DNA of 5,487 nt from Pseudomonadota bacterium. Its GTDB lineage: Bacteria > Pseudomonadota > Gammaproteobacteria > Xanthomonadales > Xanthomonadaceae. Positions 1 to 5,487 of this stretch are shown in pieces (the stretch's first letter is position 1; the number at the start of each line of letters is the position of its first letter). A model generated the notes under the pieces. The model was not told the DNA's origin and made no database searches. It saw only the letters and a program-made list of their open reading frames with translations. The stretch lies in assembly GCA_023423605.1 (NCBI GenBank), contig JAFAFF010000059.1, positions 1 through 5,487 on the forward strand. Reading direction: 5' to 3'. The translations under genes were made by a program, and so were the position numbers.

Positions 1-121
1 GGTTGCCAGCGAAAACCGCTGGGTGAAGCTTCGTGTTTCCGCGCATGCACTGCGCACCATCGACAAGAACGGTATCGATTCCGTTCTGGCTGAGCTGCGT
101 GCGCGCGGCGAAAAGGTCTGA
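1..121 (+). CDS. rpmB: 50S ribosomal protein L28, C-terminal part (5' truncated by window)
   Basis: This is the C-terminal 39 residues of ribosomal protein L28, a small basic protein of the large ribosomal subunit. The reading frame has its first whole codon at base 2 and ends at TGA 119-121. The visible peptide starts [20 protein letters not shown] and ends ARGEKV. The [10 protein letters not shown] stretch and the IDKNGID segment are typical of proteobacterial L28, which is about 78 residues long, so roughly half the gene lies upstream of the window. It is followed 13 bases later by rpmG, the common rpmB-rpmG arrangement, and the two are presumably co-transcribed. The promoter is outside the window. 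Identification is by recognition of the family sequence. Confidence 0.95.
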   Translation, partial: VASENRWVKLRVSAHALRTIDKNGIDSVLAELRARGEKV

Positions 122-126
122 GGAGT
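119..126 (+). promoter_or_regulatory. Shine-Dalgarno sequence of rpmG
   Basis: The sequence TGAGGAGT contains a strong AGGAG core at 121-125, nine bases before the rpmG ATG. Its first three bases are the rpmB stop codon, so ribosomes ending on rpmB finish on the rpmG binding site, which allows translational coupling. It is the only strong Shine-Dalgarno site in the window and supports the rpmG start. Confidence 0.85.
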
Positions 127-134
127 AAACGATC

Positions 135-299
135 ATGGCAGGCAAGCGCGACAAGATCCGTCTGATTTCCACGGCCGGCACCGGCCACTTCTACACGACG
201 GACAAGAACAAGAAGAACACCCCCGGGAAGATGGAATTCCTGAAGTACGATCCGGTCGTGCGCAAGCACGTGCCGTACAAGGAAGGCAAGATCAAGTAA
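135..299 (+). CDS. rpmG: 50S ribosomal protein L33
   Basis: Complete 54-residue ribosomal protein L33, a small basic component of the large ribosomal subunit. It begins [20 protein letters not shown] and ends [10 protein letters not shown]. The [11 protein letters not shown] segment and the MEFLKYDP stretch (residues 33-40) are family hallmarks. The length is close to the usual 50-55 residues. There is no cysteine, so this is the zinc-independent form lacking the CxxC pairs found in some L33 paralogues. The start at ATG 135 is fixed by the AGGAG site and by the family N-terminus. The gene is too short for many ORF callers but is unambiguous. It lies 13 bases after rpmB and is followed by a terminator-like hairpin, so it is probably the last gene of the ribosomal operon. 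Confidence 0.97.
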   Translation: MAGKRDKIRLISTAGTGHFYTTDKNKKNTPGKMEFLKYDPVVRKHVPYKEGKIK

Positions 300-328
300 T
301 CCGCGAGGATTGCCTGGATTGCCCCTCT

Positions 329-360
329 GGAAACCCGCCGCAAGGCGGGTTTTCCGTTTT
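329..360 (+). terminator. Intrinsic terminator after rpmG
   Basis: A perfect 9-bp stem pairs AAACCCGCC (331-339) with GGCGGGTTT (344-352) around a GCAA tetraloop (340-343), which is a stable GNRA-type loop. It is followed by a T-rich stretch that is interrupted (TTTTCCGTTTT, 350-360). The hairpin begins 31 bases after the rpmG stop and fits a Rho-independent terminator for rpmBG. The broken T tract means termination may be incomplete, allowing some read-through into the downstream gene. Confidence 0.8.
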
Positions 361-373
361 CCGGAAGCGCCGC

Positions 374-406
374 CTGGAAGGTCTGCGCTGGCCACGCTCC
401 TTCCAG
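374..406. repeat. Imperfect inverted repeat (intergenic hairpin)
   Basis: CTGGAAGG (374-381) is perfectly complementary to CCTTCCAG (399-406). Inside, GCG (385-387) can pair with CGC (395-397) around a 7-base loop, leaving a small asymmetric internal loop. No T tract follows on either strand, so it does not look like a simple terminator. It lies between the rpmG terminator and the cardiolipin synthase gene. It could be an mRNA or processing structure, a protein-binding site, or chance in GC-rich DNA. Confidence 0.45.
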
Positions 407-414
407 CAGTCGTT

Positions 415-424
415 CGTGGCCACG
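415..424. repeat. 10-bp perfect palindrome CGTGGCCACG
   Basis: CGTGGCCACG is a perfect palindrome. Its TGGCCACG portion occurs also at 389-396, so two copies lie 28 bases apart in the same intergenic region. It is 20 bases upstream of the -10-like element at 445-450, roughly where a regulator could bind near the cardiolipin synthase promoter. No known operator is recognised. Short GC palindromes are common in GC-rich genomes, so this is a weak call. Confidence 0.25.
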
Positions 425-441
425 GCGATGAAGAGGCCCCA

Positions 442-450
442 TGGCAGAAT
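442..450 (+). promoter_or_regulatory. Candidate extended -10 promoter element for the cardiolipin synthase gene
   Basis: TGGCAGAAT reads as an extended -10 (TGN followed by CAGAAT at 445-450). Transcription would start near 456-458, giving an mRNA leader of about 20 bases before ATG 478. No convincing -35 hexamer is seen 16-18 bases upstream. The call rests on the motif and on its position between the rpmG terminator and the next gene. Confidence 0.35.
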
Positions 451-477
451 GGCCCATCCCTCCCGACCGGTGACGCG

Positions 478-1896
478 ATGCTCTTCGAGTGGCTGCTGGG
501 TTCGTGGTTGTTGCTGCTGGACTGGCTGATCCGGCTGGCCGCGCTGTGCTGGATTCCCACCCGCACCACGCCGGGCGCCGCGCGCAGCTGGTTGCTGCTG
601 GTCGGCTTCGTGCCGCTGCTTGGGCTGCCGGCCTACCTGCTGTTCGGCCACCCTTGGCTGTCGCGTGATCGCATCCGCCGCCAGGCCGAGGCATCGCAGG
701 TGATCCGCGAAGAACAATCGCTGCAGAGCGCGCTGCGCTGGCAGCCGCGGATGGATACCGCCATCGCTGAAGTGGTGCCGCTGGTGGAGCGCCAGGGCGA
801 CTTCATGCCCGTGCGTGGCAACGCCGTGGACCTGCTGGCCGACTATGACGACTCGCTGGCAAGCCTGGTCGCCGACATCGACCAGGCCGAGGAGCGCGTC
901 CATCTGCTGTATTACCTGATGTTCGACGATGCGGTCGGCGAGGCCATCGCCGAAGCGCTGCAGCGCGCCGCCGCACGCGGCGTGCAATGCCGGCTGCTGC
1001 TGGATGCGGTAGGCGCCAAGCGCGGCCTGCGTGCCTACCGCAAGCGGCTGTTGGCCCGCGACGTGGATGTGCGCGCGATGCTGCCGGGTGGGCTGCGCTG
1101 GCGCCGCAGTGGCCGCATGGACCTGCGCAACCATCGCAAGATCGCGGTGATCGACAACAAGGTCGGCTACGTCGGTTCGCAGAATCTGGCCGATGCCGCC
1201 TTCGTGGCCGGGCATCCGAACCGCGAACTGGTTGCGCGCGTGCGTGGCCCGGCGGTGGCGCACCTGGAAGCGGTGTTCGCCAGCGACTGGTACATGGAAA
1301 CCGGACAGCGGCTGGATGTGCTGGCCGACGTGCCGGTATGTGGCGATGACATTCCCACCCAGCTGCTGCCCAGTGGTCCGGCCTATCCATTCAGCAACGC
1401 GCGCGATGCCGTCAACGCGCTGATCCACCTGGCGCGTCGCCGCATCGTGCTGGTCACGCCGTATTTCGTGCCGGACGAGGCCACGCTCAGTGCATTGCGC
1501 ATCGCCGCGCTGTCCGGCGTGGATGTGCAGCTGATCCTTTCGGCGAGCAACAACCAGCGGCTTACCGCATGGGCGCAGGAGGCCTATTACGATGAACTGC
1601 TGCGCAGCGGTGTACGCATCGCCCTGTATGAACCGCATTTCCTGCATGCCAAGCACCTGAGCGTGGACGAGGACATCGCCCTGCTGGGTTCCATCAACCT
1701 TGATATCCGCTCGTTCGCGCTGAATGCCGAGATCGGCCTTCTCTGCTACGACGCTTCGCTGGTGCGGCAGCTGCGCGACATCGAAGACGGCTACCTTCGC
1801 CATTCACGTCCGCTGGAACTGGCGCAGTGGCGACGGCGTGCGACCTGGCGCCGCAGCCGCGAAGGCATCGCGCGGCTGGCCGATGCGTTGATGTAA
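478..1896 (+). CDS. cls: Cardiolipin synthase, phospholipase D superfamily (ClsA-type)
   Basis: A 472-residue inner-membrane enzyme expected to join two phosphatidylglycerol molecules into cardiolipin, releasing glycerol. Residues about 4-26 and 36-57 are hydrophobic and look like the two N-terminal membrane segments of ClsA-type enzymes. Two phospholipase D HKD motifs follow: H219, K221, D226 (in RNHRKIAVID, then GSQN at 233-236) and H390, K392, D397 (in FLHAKHLSVD, then GSINLDIRSF at 403-412). All six catalytic-motif residues are intact. The length is close to E. coli ClsA (486). The C-terminal tail is arginine-rich. ATG 478 was chosen because the membrane segment starts immediately after it. 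An upstream in-frame TTG at 310 would add 56 residues running through the rpmG terminator and is unlikely. A weak GGTGA lies 4 bases before the ATG. Other PLD-family activities are possible but less likely. Confidence 0.92.
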   Translation: MLFEWLLGSWLLLLDWLIRLAALCWIPTRTTPGAARSWLLLVGFVPLLGLPAYLLFGHPWLSRDRIRRQAEASQVIREEQSLQSALRWQPRMDTAIAEVVPLVERQGDFMPVRGNAVDLLADYDDSLASLVADIDQAEERVHLLYYLMFDDAVGEAIAEALQRAAARGVQCRLLLDAVGAKRGLRAYRKRLLARDVDVRAMLPGGLRWRRSGRMDLRNHRKIAVIDNKVGYVGSQNLADAAFVAGHPNRELVARVRGPAVAHLEAVFASDWYMETGQRLDVLADVPVCGDDIPTQLLPSGPAYPFSNARDAVNALIHLARRRIVLVTPYFVPDEATLSALRIAALSGVDVQLILSASNNQRLTAWAQEAYYDELLRSGVRIALYEPHFLHAKHLSVDEDIALLGSINLDIRSFALNAEIGLLCYDASLVRQLRDIEDGYLRHSRPLELAQWRRRATWRRSREGIARLADALM

Positions 1897-1919
1897 ACAT
1901 GGCCCGCGGCGCCTTCGCC

Positions 1920-1931
1920 TACAATCGGCGC
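1920..1931 (+). promoter_or_regulatory. Putative leaderless promoter of the YdhS-like gene
   Basis: TACAAT (1920-1925) is a near-consensus -10 hexamer, followed by exactly 6 bases and then ATG 1932. Transcription starting about 7 bases after the hexamer would begin at the A of the start codon, giving a leaderless mRNA. No Shine-Dalgarno sequence is present before the ATG, which fits leaderless translation. No good -35 hexamer is visible. The hexamer is AT-rich within a very GC-rich surround. Confidence 0.5.
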
Positions 1932-3335
1932 ATGACCGATACCGCGAAGCACGACCTTGTTGACCTGGCGATCATCGGCGGCGGTGCCGCCGGTGTCATG
2001 GTGGCCCTGCAGGCGCTGCGGCGCGCGCGCGCGCCGCTCAGGGTGTGCCTGTTCGAGGCGGCGTCCACGCTGGCAGAGGGCATCGCCTACGCCACGCCGG
2101 CACCCCAGCACCTGCTCAACGTGCCGGCCGGAAGGATGAGTGCATTGCCGGACCAGCCGGCCGACTTCGTGGATTACCTGCGCCAGGCCGGCACCTGTCC
2201 GGAGCTGCCGGAGGCGGACCTGGCGCAGCATTTCGTACCCCGGTTCCATTATGCCGGCTACCTGCGGCAGCGCCTGGCCGAGGCTGATCAGGCAAGCGCG
2301 GCGCAGCTGCAGGTGGTGCAGGATACGGTGCTGTCCCTGCGTCGCGACGACCACGGCATGGCCTGCATCGGCCTGCAGGAGGGCGGGCAGGTCCGCGCGC
2401 GGCAGGTCGTGCTGGCCTGTGGCAACAGCGTGCGGCCAATGCCCCTGCCCGGTGCTGATGCGCTGGCGCCCGAGCGTGTGGCCGAAGCCTGGGACCATGA
2501 AGGCGTGCGCCTGCTCGCGGGCCAGCAGGCGGTCGGCATCATCGGCGCCGGCCTGAGCATGGTGGACAGCGTAGTCACCCTGTTCGCGGCCGGGCAACAG
2601 GACTGCATCCATGTATTTTCGCGCCATGGCCTGATGCCCCTGCCGCATGCGCATGGCGCACCGGCGACGTTCGATCCGCAGCCGCTGCTGGCGATGTCCT
2701 TGCGCCGACGGGTAGGAGCCCTGCGCCAGCATGCGCGCGATGCCGCCGTGCAGGGCGTGCCCTGGCAGAGCGTGATGGAACGGATCCGGCCATTGGGCCA
2801 GGCGTTGTGGCAGAGCCTGGACGAGGCCGACCAGCGCCGCTTCCTGCGTCACGTGGTGCGCTACTGGGACGTGCACCGGCACCGCATCGACGGCACCCTG
2901 CATGCGCAGCTGCAGGTGGCCATCGACGAGGGCCGGCTGCAACTGCACCGTGTCCGCCTGCAGGGTGTGCTGGAGCGGGGCGATGAACTGCTCCTCATCG
3001 CATCGTGCAACGGTCAATCCGTATACTGGACGCTGGCCGCGCTGATCAATGCCACCGGGGTGGAAACGCGGTCCGATGGCCTGCGCAATCCGTTGCTGCG
3101 GCAGCTGCTCGCCGAAGGCATGGCGGTGCCGGGCCCGCATGGGCTGGGCCTGGACAGCCAGGCTGATGGCGACCGCCTGTGCGGTGCCGACGGCGTGGCC
3201 CACCCGGACATCGCGGTGCTGGGCAGCCTGCGCATCGGCACGTTGTGGGAGAGCCTGGCCGTGCCTGAACTGCGCCAGCAGGCCGAGCATGCGGCGCGCC
3301 ATGCGGTGCGCGAGCTGGAAGCGGCGATACCGTAA
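1932..3335 (+). CDS. FAD/NAD(P)-binding protein, YdhS-like family (COG4529 type), function unknown
   Basis: A 467-residue predicted cytosolic flavoprotein with two dinucleotide-binding folds. The first is at the N-terminus (LAIIGGGAAG, glycines 16-18 and 21), with an acidic residue at E42 ending the second strand, typical of FAD binding. A second lies at about 202-212 (GIIGAGLSMVD), probably for NAD(P). Family-typical stretches are GIAYAT (50-55), HLLNVPAGRMSALP (60-73), SRHGLMP (230-236), RYWDVHRHR (310-318), INATG (372-376) and GSLRIGTLWESLAVPELR (431-448). The substrate is not known for this family. ATG 1932 was chosen because the Rossmann fold begins about 10 residues in and the TACAAT element lies just upstream. 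An in-frame ATG at 1899 would add 11 residues (MARGAFAYNRR) but has no ribosome binding site. The gene starts 35 bases after the cardiolipin synthase gene and ends 9 bases before uvrD. No transmembrane segment or signal peptide is seen. Confidence 0.88.
   Translation: MTDTAKHDLVDLAIIGGGAAGVMVALQALRRARAPLRVCLFEAASTLAEGIAYATPAPQHLLNVPAGRMSALPDQPADFVDYLRQAGTCPELPEADLAQHFVPRFHYAGYLRQRLAEADQASAAQLQVVQDTVLSLRRDDHGMACIGLQEGGQVRARQVVLACGNSVRPMPLPGADALAPERVAEAWDHEGVRLLAGQQAVGIIGAGLSMVDSVVTLFAAGQQDCIHVFSRHGLMPLPHAHGAPATFDPQPLLAMSLRRRVGALRQHARDAAVQGVPWQSVMERIRPLGQALWQSLDEADQRRFLRHVVRYWDVHRHRIDGTLHAQLQVAIDEGRLQLHRVRLQGVLERGDELLLIASCNGQSVYWTLAALINATGVETRSDGLRNPLLRQLLAEGMAVPGPHGLGLDSQADGDRLCGADGVAHPDIAVLGSLRIGTLWESLAVPELRQQAEHAARHAVRELEAAIP
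2021..2034. repeat. (GC)7 dinucleotide run within the YdhS-like gene
   Basis: Fourteen bases of uninterrupted alternating GC encode the Arg/Ala-rich turn after the first dinucleotide-binding helix (around R30-A34). A shorter (GC)6 run lies in uvrD at 4701-4712. Both keep the reading frame here. Such tracts can slip during replication or adopt Z-DNA, but may simply reflect Arg and Ala codons in a GC-rich genome. Confidence 0.6.
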
Positions 3336-3344
3336 AATGGCCGG
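3333..3344 (+). promoter_or_regulatory. Putative leaderless promoter of uvrD
   Basis: TAAAAT (3333-3338) is a near-consensus -10 hexamer, followed by exactly 6 bases and then the uvrD ATG at 3345, the same geometry as at the preceding gene. Its first three bases are the TAA stop codon of the YdhS-like gene. No Shine-Dalgarno sequence precedes the ATG and no clear -35 is seen. No E. coli-type LexA box (CTG-N10-CAG with an AT-rich centre) was noticed nearby, although uvrD is SOS-induced in E. coli. Confidence 0.5.
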
Positions 3345-5487
3345 ATGGATGTTTCCCACCTGCTCGACGGCCTGAACCCGGCCCAGCGCGACGCTGTTTC
3401 CGCCCCTCCCGGCCACCACCTGGTGCTGGCCGGTGCCGGTTCCGGCAAGACCCGCGTCCTTACCCACCGCATTGCCTGGTTGCACGAGGTGTTCGGGGTG
3501 CCGACCCATGGCATTTTCGCGGTGACCTTCACCAACAAGGCGGCCGGCGAGATGCGTCATCGCATCGACGCGCAGCTGCCGCAGGGCAGCCGGGGAGCAT
3601 GGATCGGCACCTTCCATGGCCTGGCCAACCGCCTGCTGCGCCTGCACTGGCAGGACGCGAAGCTGCCCGAAGGCTTCCAGGTGATGGATTCGGACGACCA
3701 GCTGCGCATGGTCAAGCGTGTCGTGCAGGCGCTGGAGCTGGACGATGGCAAGTATCCGCCCAAGCAGATCGCATGGTGGATCAACGAACAGAAGGACGAA
3801 GGCCGCCGCCCGCAGCACATCCAGCCCGAACCACACGACGCCTGGCTGGAGACGATGCGCCAGGCCTACATCGAATACCAGGCGCGCTGCGACCGCGCCG
3901 GCCTGGTGGATTTCGCCGAGCTGCTGCTGCGCGCGCATGAGCTGCTGCGCGACAACCCGGCGCTGCTGGCGCATTACCGCGCGCGTTTCCGCGAAATCCT
4001 GGTCGATGAGTTCCAGGACACCAATGCCATCCAGTACGCGTTCGTGCGCGTGCTGGCCGGCGAGTCGGGCCACGTGTTCGTGGTCGGCGACGACGACCAG
4101 GCCATCTATGGCTGGCGTGGCGCGAAGGTGGAGAACGTACAGGGCTTCCTTCGCGACTTCCCGGGTGCGCAGACCATCCGCCTGGAGCAGAACTACCGTT
4201 CCACCGCCAACATCCTCGGGGCGGCCAATGCGGTGATTTCGCACAATCCGGACCGCATCGGCAAGGAACTGTGGACCGACAGTGGCGACGGTGAGCCGAT
4301 CGACCTGTACGCGGCGTACAACGAGATGGACGAGGCGCGTTACATCGTCGAACGGGCCCGGCAGTGGGTGCGCGACGGTGGCAGTTACGCCGAAGTGGCC
4401 GTGCTTTACCGCAGCAACGCGCAGTCGCGTGCGCTGGAAGAAGTGCTGCTGAGCGAGCAGGTGCCGTATCGCGTGTATGGCGGCATGCGCTTCTTCGAGC
4501 GTGCGGAAATCAAGGATGCACTGGCCTACCTGAGGCTGCTGTCCAACCGTAACGATGATGCCGCCTTCGAGCGGGCGGTGAATACGCCCACCCGTGGCAT
4601 CGGCGACCGCACGCTGGACGAGGTGCGCCGGGAAGCACGCGCGCAGGGCATATCACTGTGGGAAGCGACCATGCTGGTCACCCAGGGCAATGTGCTGGCT
4701 GCGCGCGCGCGCAACGCCCTGGCCGGCTTCCTGGTGCTGGTCAACGAACTGCAGGCGCAGACCCGCGAGATGACCCTGGCCGAACGCATCGACCATGTAC
4801 TGGCGCGTTCGCTGCTGCGCGAGCATTGGAGCAAGGAAAGCCGCAATGCGCTGGATTCGGAATCGCGCACCGACAACCTGGATGAACTGATCTCCGTCGC
4901 CTCGCGTTTCGTGCGCCGTCCTGATGATGTCGAGGAAGTCCAGGACATGGATGAGCTGGTCGCATTCCTGGCCTATGCCGCCCTGGAAGCGGGCGAGGGC
5001 CAGGCCCAGGCGGACGAGGAAGGCGTGCAGCTGATGACCCTGCATTCGGCCAAGGGCCTGGAATTTCCGCTGGTGTTCCTGGCGGGCCTGGAGGACGGGC
5101 TGTTCCCGAGCAGTCGTTCGCTGGAAGAAAGCGGGCGGCTGGAAGAAGAGCGGCGGCTGGCCTATGTCGGCATCACCCGTGCGCGCCAGAAGCTGGTGCT
5201 GTGCTATGCCGAATCACGGCGGATCCATGGCCAGGACAACTACGGTGTGCCATCGCGTTTCCTGCGTGAGATTCCCCGCGAACTGCTCAATGAGGTACGG
5301 CCGAAGGTACAGGTGTCCCGGCCTGCTTCACTGGGTGCCAACCGCATGGCCGGGCACGCGGCGCTGGAAGCACCGCCGCTCAAGCTGGGCGCGCTGGTCA
5401 CCCATCCCAAGTTCGGCGAAGGCATGGTCACCGACTACGAAGGCAGCGGTGCGCATGCGCGGGTGCAGGTGGAATTCGCCGATGCCG
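3345..5487 (+). CDS. uvrD: DNA helicase II UvrD, superfamily 1A (3' truncated by window)
   Basis: ATP-driven 3'-5' DNA helicase that, in the known family, removes the incised oligonucleotide in nucleotide excision repair and unwinds nicked DNA in mismatch repair. The window shows 714 residues. Motifs in order: Q motif (LNPAQR, 10-15), Walker A AGAGSGKT (29-36, K35), Ia FAVTFTNKAA (58-67), Ib GTFHGLANR (88-96), II VDEFQD (220-225), III VGDDDQAIYGWRGA (247-260), IV RLEQNYRST (279-287), V LMTLHSAKGLEF (563-574) and VI EERRLAYVGITRAR (601-614). The GWRGA form of motif III favours UvrD over Rep, which has SWRGA. The C-terminal LGALVTHPKFGEGMV (681-695) matches the Tudor-like end domain. The start fits E. 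coli UvrD (MDVSYLLDSLN against MDVSHLLDGLN here). A second ATG at 3349 is out of frame. From the E. coli length of 720, about 20 residues are missing beyond the window. Confidence 0.97.
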   Translation, partial: MDVSHLLDGLNPAQRDAVSAPPGHHLVLAGAGSGKTRVLTHRIAWLHEVFGVPTHGIFAVTFTNKAAGEMRHRIDAQLPQGSRGAWIGTFHGLANRLLRLHWQDAKLPEGFQVMDSDDQLRMVKRVVQALELDDGKYPPKQIAWWINEQKDEGRRPQHIQPEPHDAWLETMRQAYIEYQARCDRAGLVDFAELLLRAHELLRDNPALLAHYRARFREILVDEFQDTNAIQYAFVRVLAGESGHVFVVGDDDQAIYGWRGAKVENVQGFLRDFPGAQTIRLEQNYRSTANILGAANAVISHNPDRIGKELWTDSGDGEPIDLYAAYNEMDEARYIVERARQWVRDGGSYAEVAVLYRSNAQSRALEEVLLSEQVPYRVYGGMRFFERAEIKDALAYLRLLSNRNDDAAFERAVNTPTRGIGDRTLDEVRREARAQGISLWEATMLVTQGNVLAARARNALAGFLVLVNELQAQTREMTLAERIDHVLARSLLREHWSKESRNALDSESRTDNLDELISVASRFVRRPDDVEEVQDMDELVAFLAYAALEAGEGQAQADEEGVQLMTLHSAKGLEFPLVFLAGLEDGLFPSSRSLEESGRLEEERRLAYVGITRARQKLVLCYAESRRIHGQDNYGVPSRFLREIPRELLNEVRPKVQVSRPASLGANRMAGHAALEAPPLKLGALVTHPKFGEGMVTDYEGSGAHARVQVEFADA

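Noticed and set aside
310..477. 56-residue N-terminal extension of cardiolipin synthase from a TTG at 310
   Set aside because: The extension would translate the terminator hairpin and the intergenic hairpin, has no ribosome binding site, and lies before a normal ClsA-type N-terminal membrane segment that begins right at ATG 478.
292..1803. Open reading frame of 503 codons on the minus strand opposite the cardiolipin synthase gene
   Set aside because: It is in the same codon-register antisense relation to a clearly real enzyme with intact HKD motifs. It has Gln/His/Arg-rich composition without recognisable domains and starts inside the rpmG terminator region.
3022..3027. TATACT, a -10-like hexamer inside the YdhS-like gene
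   Set aside because: No suitable -35 was seen and no gene start lies nearby. The closest downstream gene, uvrD, already has a better-placed candidate. Probably coding sequence for Val-Tyr-Trp.
3300..3344. LexA (SOS) operator upstream of uvrD
   Set aside because: I looked for an E. coli-type CTG-N10-CAG box or a TTAG/CTAA-type inverted repeat near the uvrD start and found none. Any SOS control would need a site not recognisable by eye.
3599..3940. Short + strand frames overlapping uvrD (also 3718-4236 and 4364-4552)
   Set aside because: They are out-of-frame shadows within a helicase gene whose motifs are continuous in a single frame, and their translations have no recognisable features.
1791..4244. 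Open reading frame of 817 codons on the minus strand across three + strand genes
   Set aside because: It runs in exact codon register opposite the YdhS-like gene and uvrD. Its stops would need TTA, CTA or TCA codons in those genes, which are rare in this GC-rich sequence, so a long antisense frame is expected by chance. The protein is low-complexity (His/Gln/Arg/Ala-rich), matches no family I know, and crosses gene boundaries.

Overview
The window is a GC-rich, densely coded bacterial chromosome segment with every supported gene on the + strand. Gene content, protein sequences and codon use suggest a gammaproteobacterium of the Xanthomonadaceae (Stenotrophomonas/Xanthomonas-like). This placement rests on recall of protein families, because no database search could be run.

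Layout: (1) 1-299 holds the end of rpmB (ribosomal protein L28) and complete rpmG (L33), the usual two-gene ribosomal operon, with a strong Shine-Dalgarno sequence before rpmG. (2) 300-477 is a 178-base intergenic region with an intrinsic terminator-like hairpin for rpmBG, a second imperfect hairpin, a 10-bp palindrome and a weak promoter candidate. (3) 478-1896 encodes a complete cardiolipin synthase-type phospholipase D enzyme with two N-terminal membrane segments and two HKD motifs. (4) 1932-3335 encodes a complete FAD/NAD(P)-binding protein of the YdhS-like family, whose biochemical role is unknown. (5) 3345 to the window end encodes nearly all of UvrD (DNA helicase II), cut off an estimated 20 or so residues before its C-terminus.

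The last three genes are packed head to tail with gaps of 35 and 9 bases, but they have no obvious shared pathway: membrane phospholipid synthesis, an uncharacterised flavoprotein, and DNA repair. The main regulatory signal is that both the YdhS-like gene and uvrD lack a Shine-Dalgarno sequence. Each instead has a -10-like hexamer (TACAAT, TAAAAT) exactly 6 bases before its ATG, which is the geometry of a leaderless promoter. They may therefore have their own leaderless transcripts as well as any read-through from upstream.

I see no tRNA, rRNA, CRISPR array, insertion sequence, phage gene or other sign of horizontal transfer. The window looks like ordinary core chromosome, and I found no evidence of a new multi-gene system.
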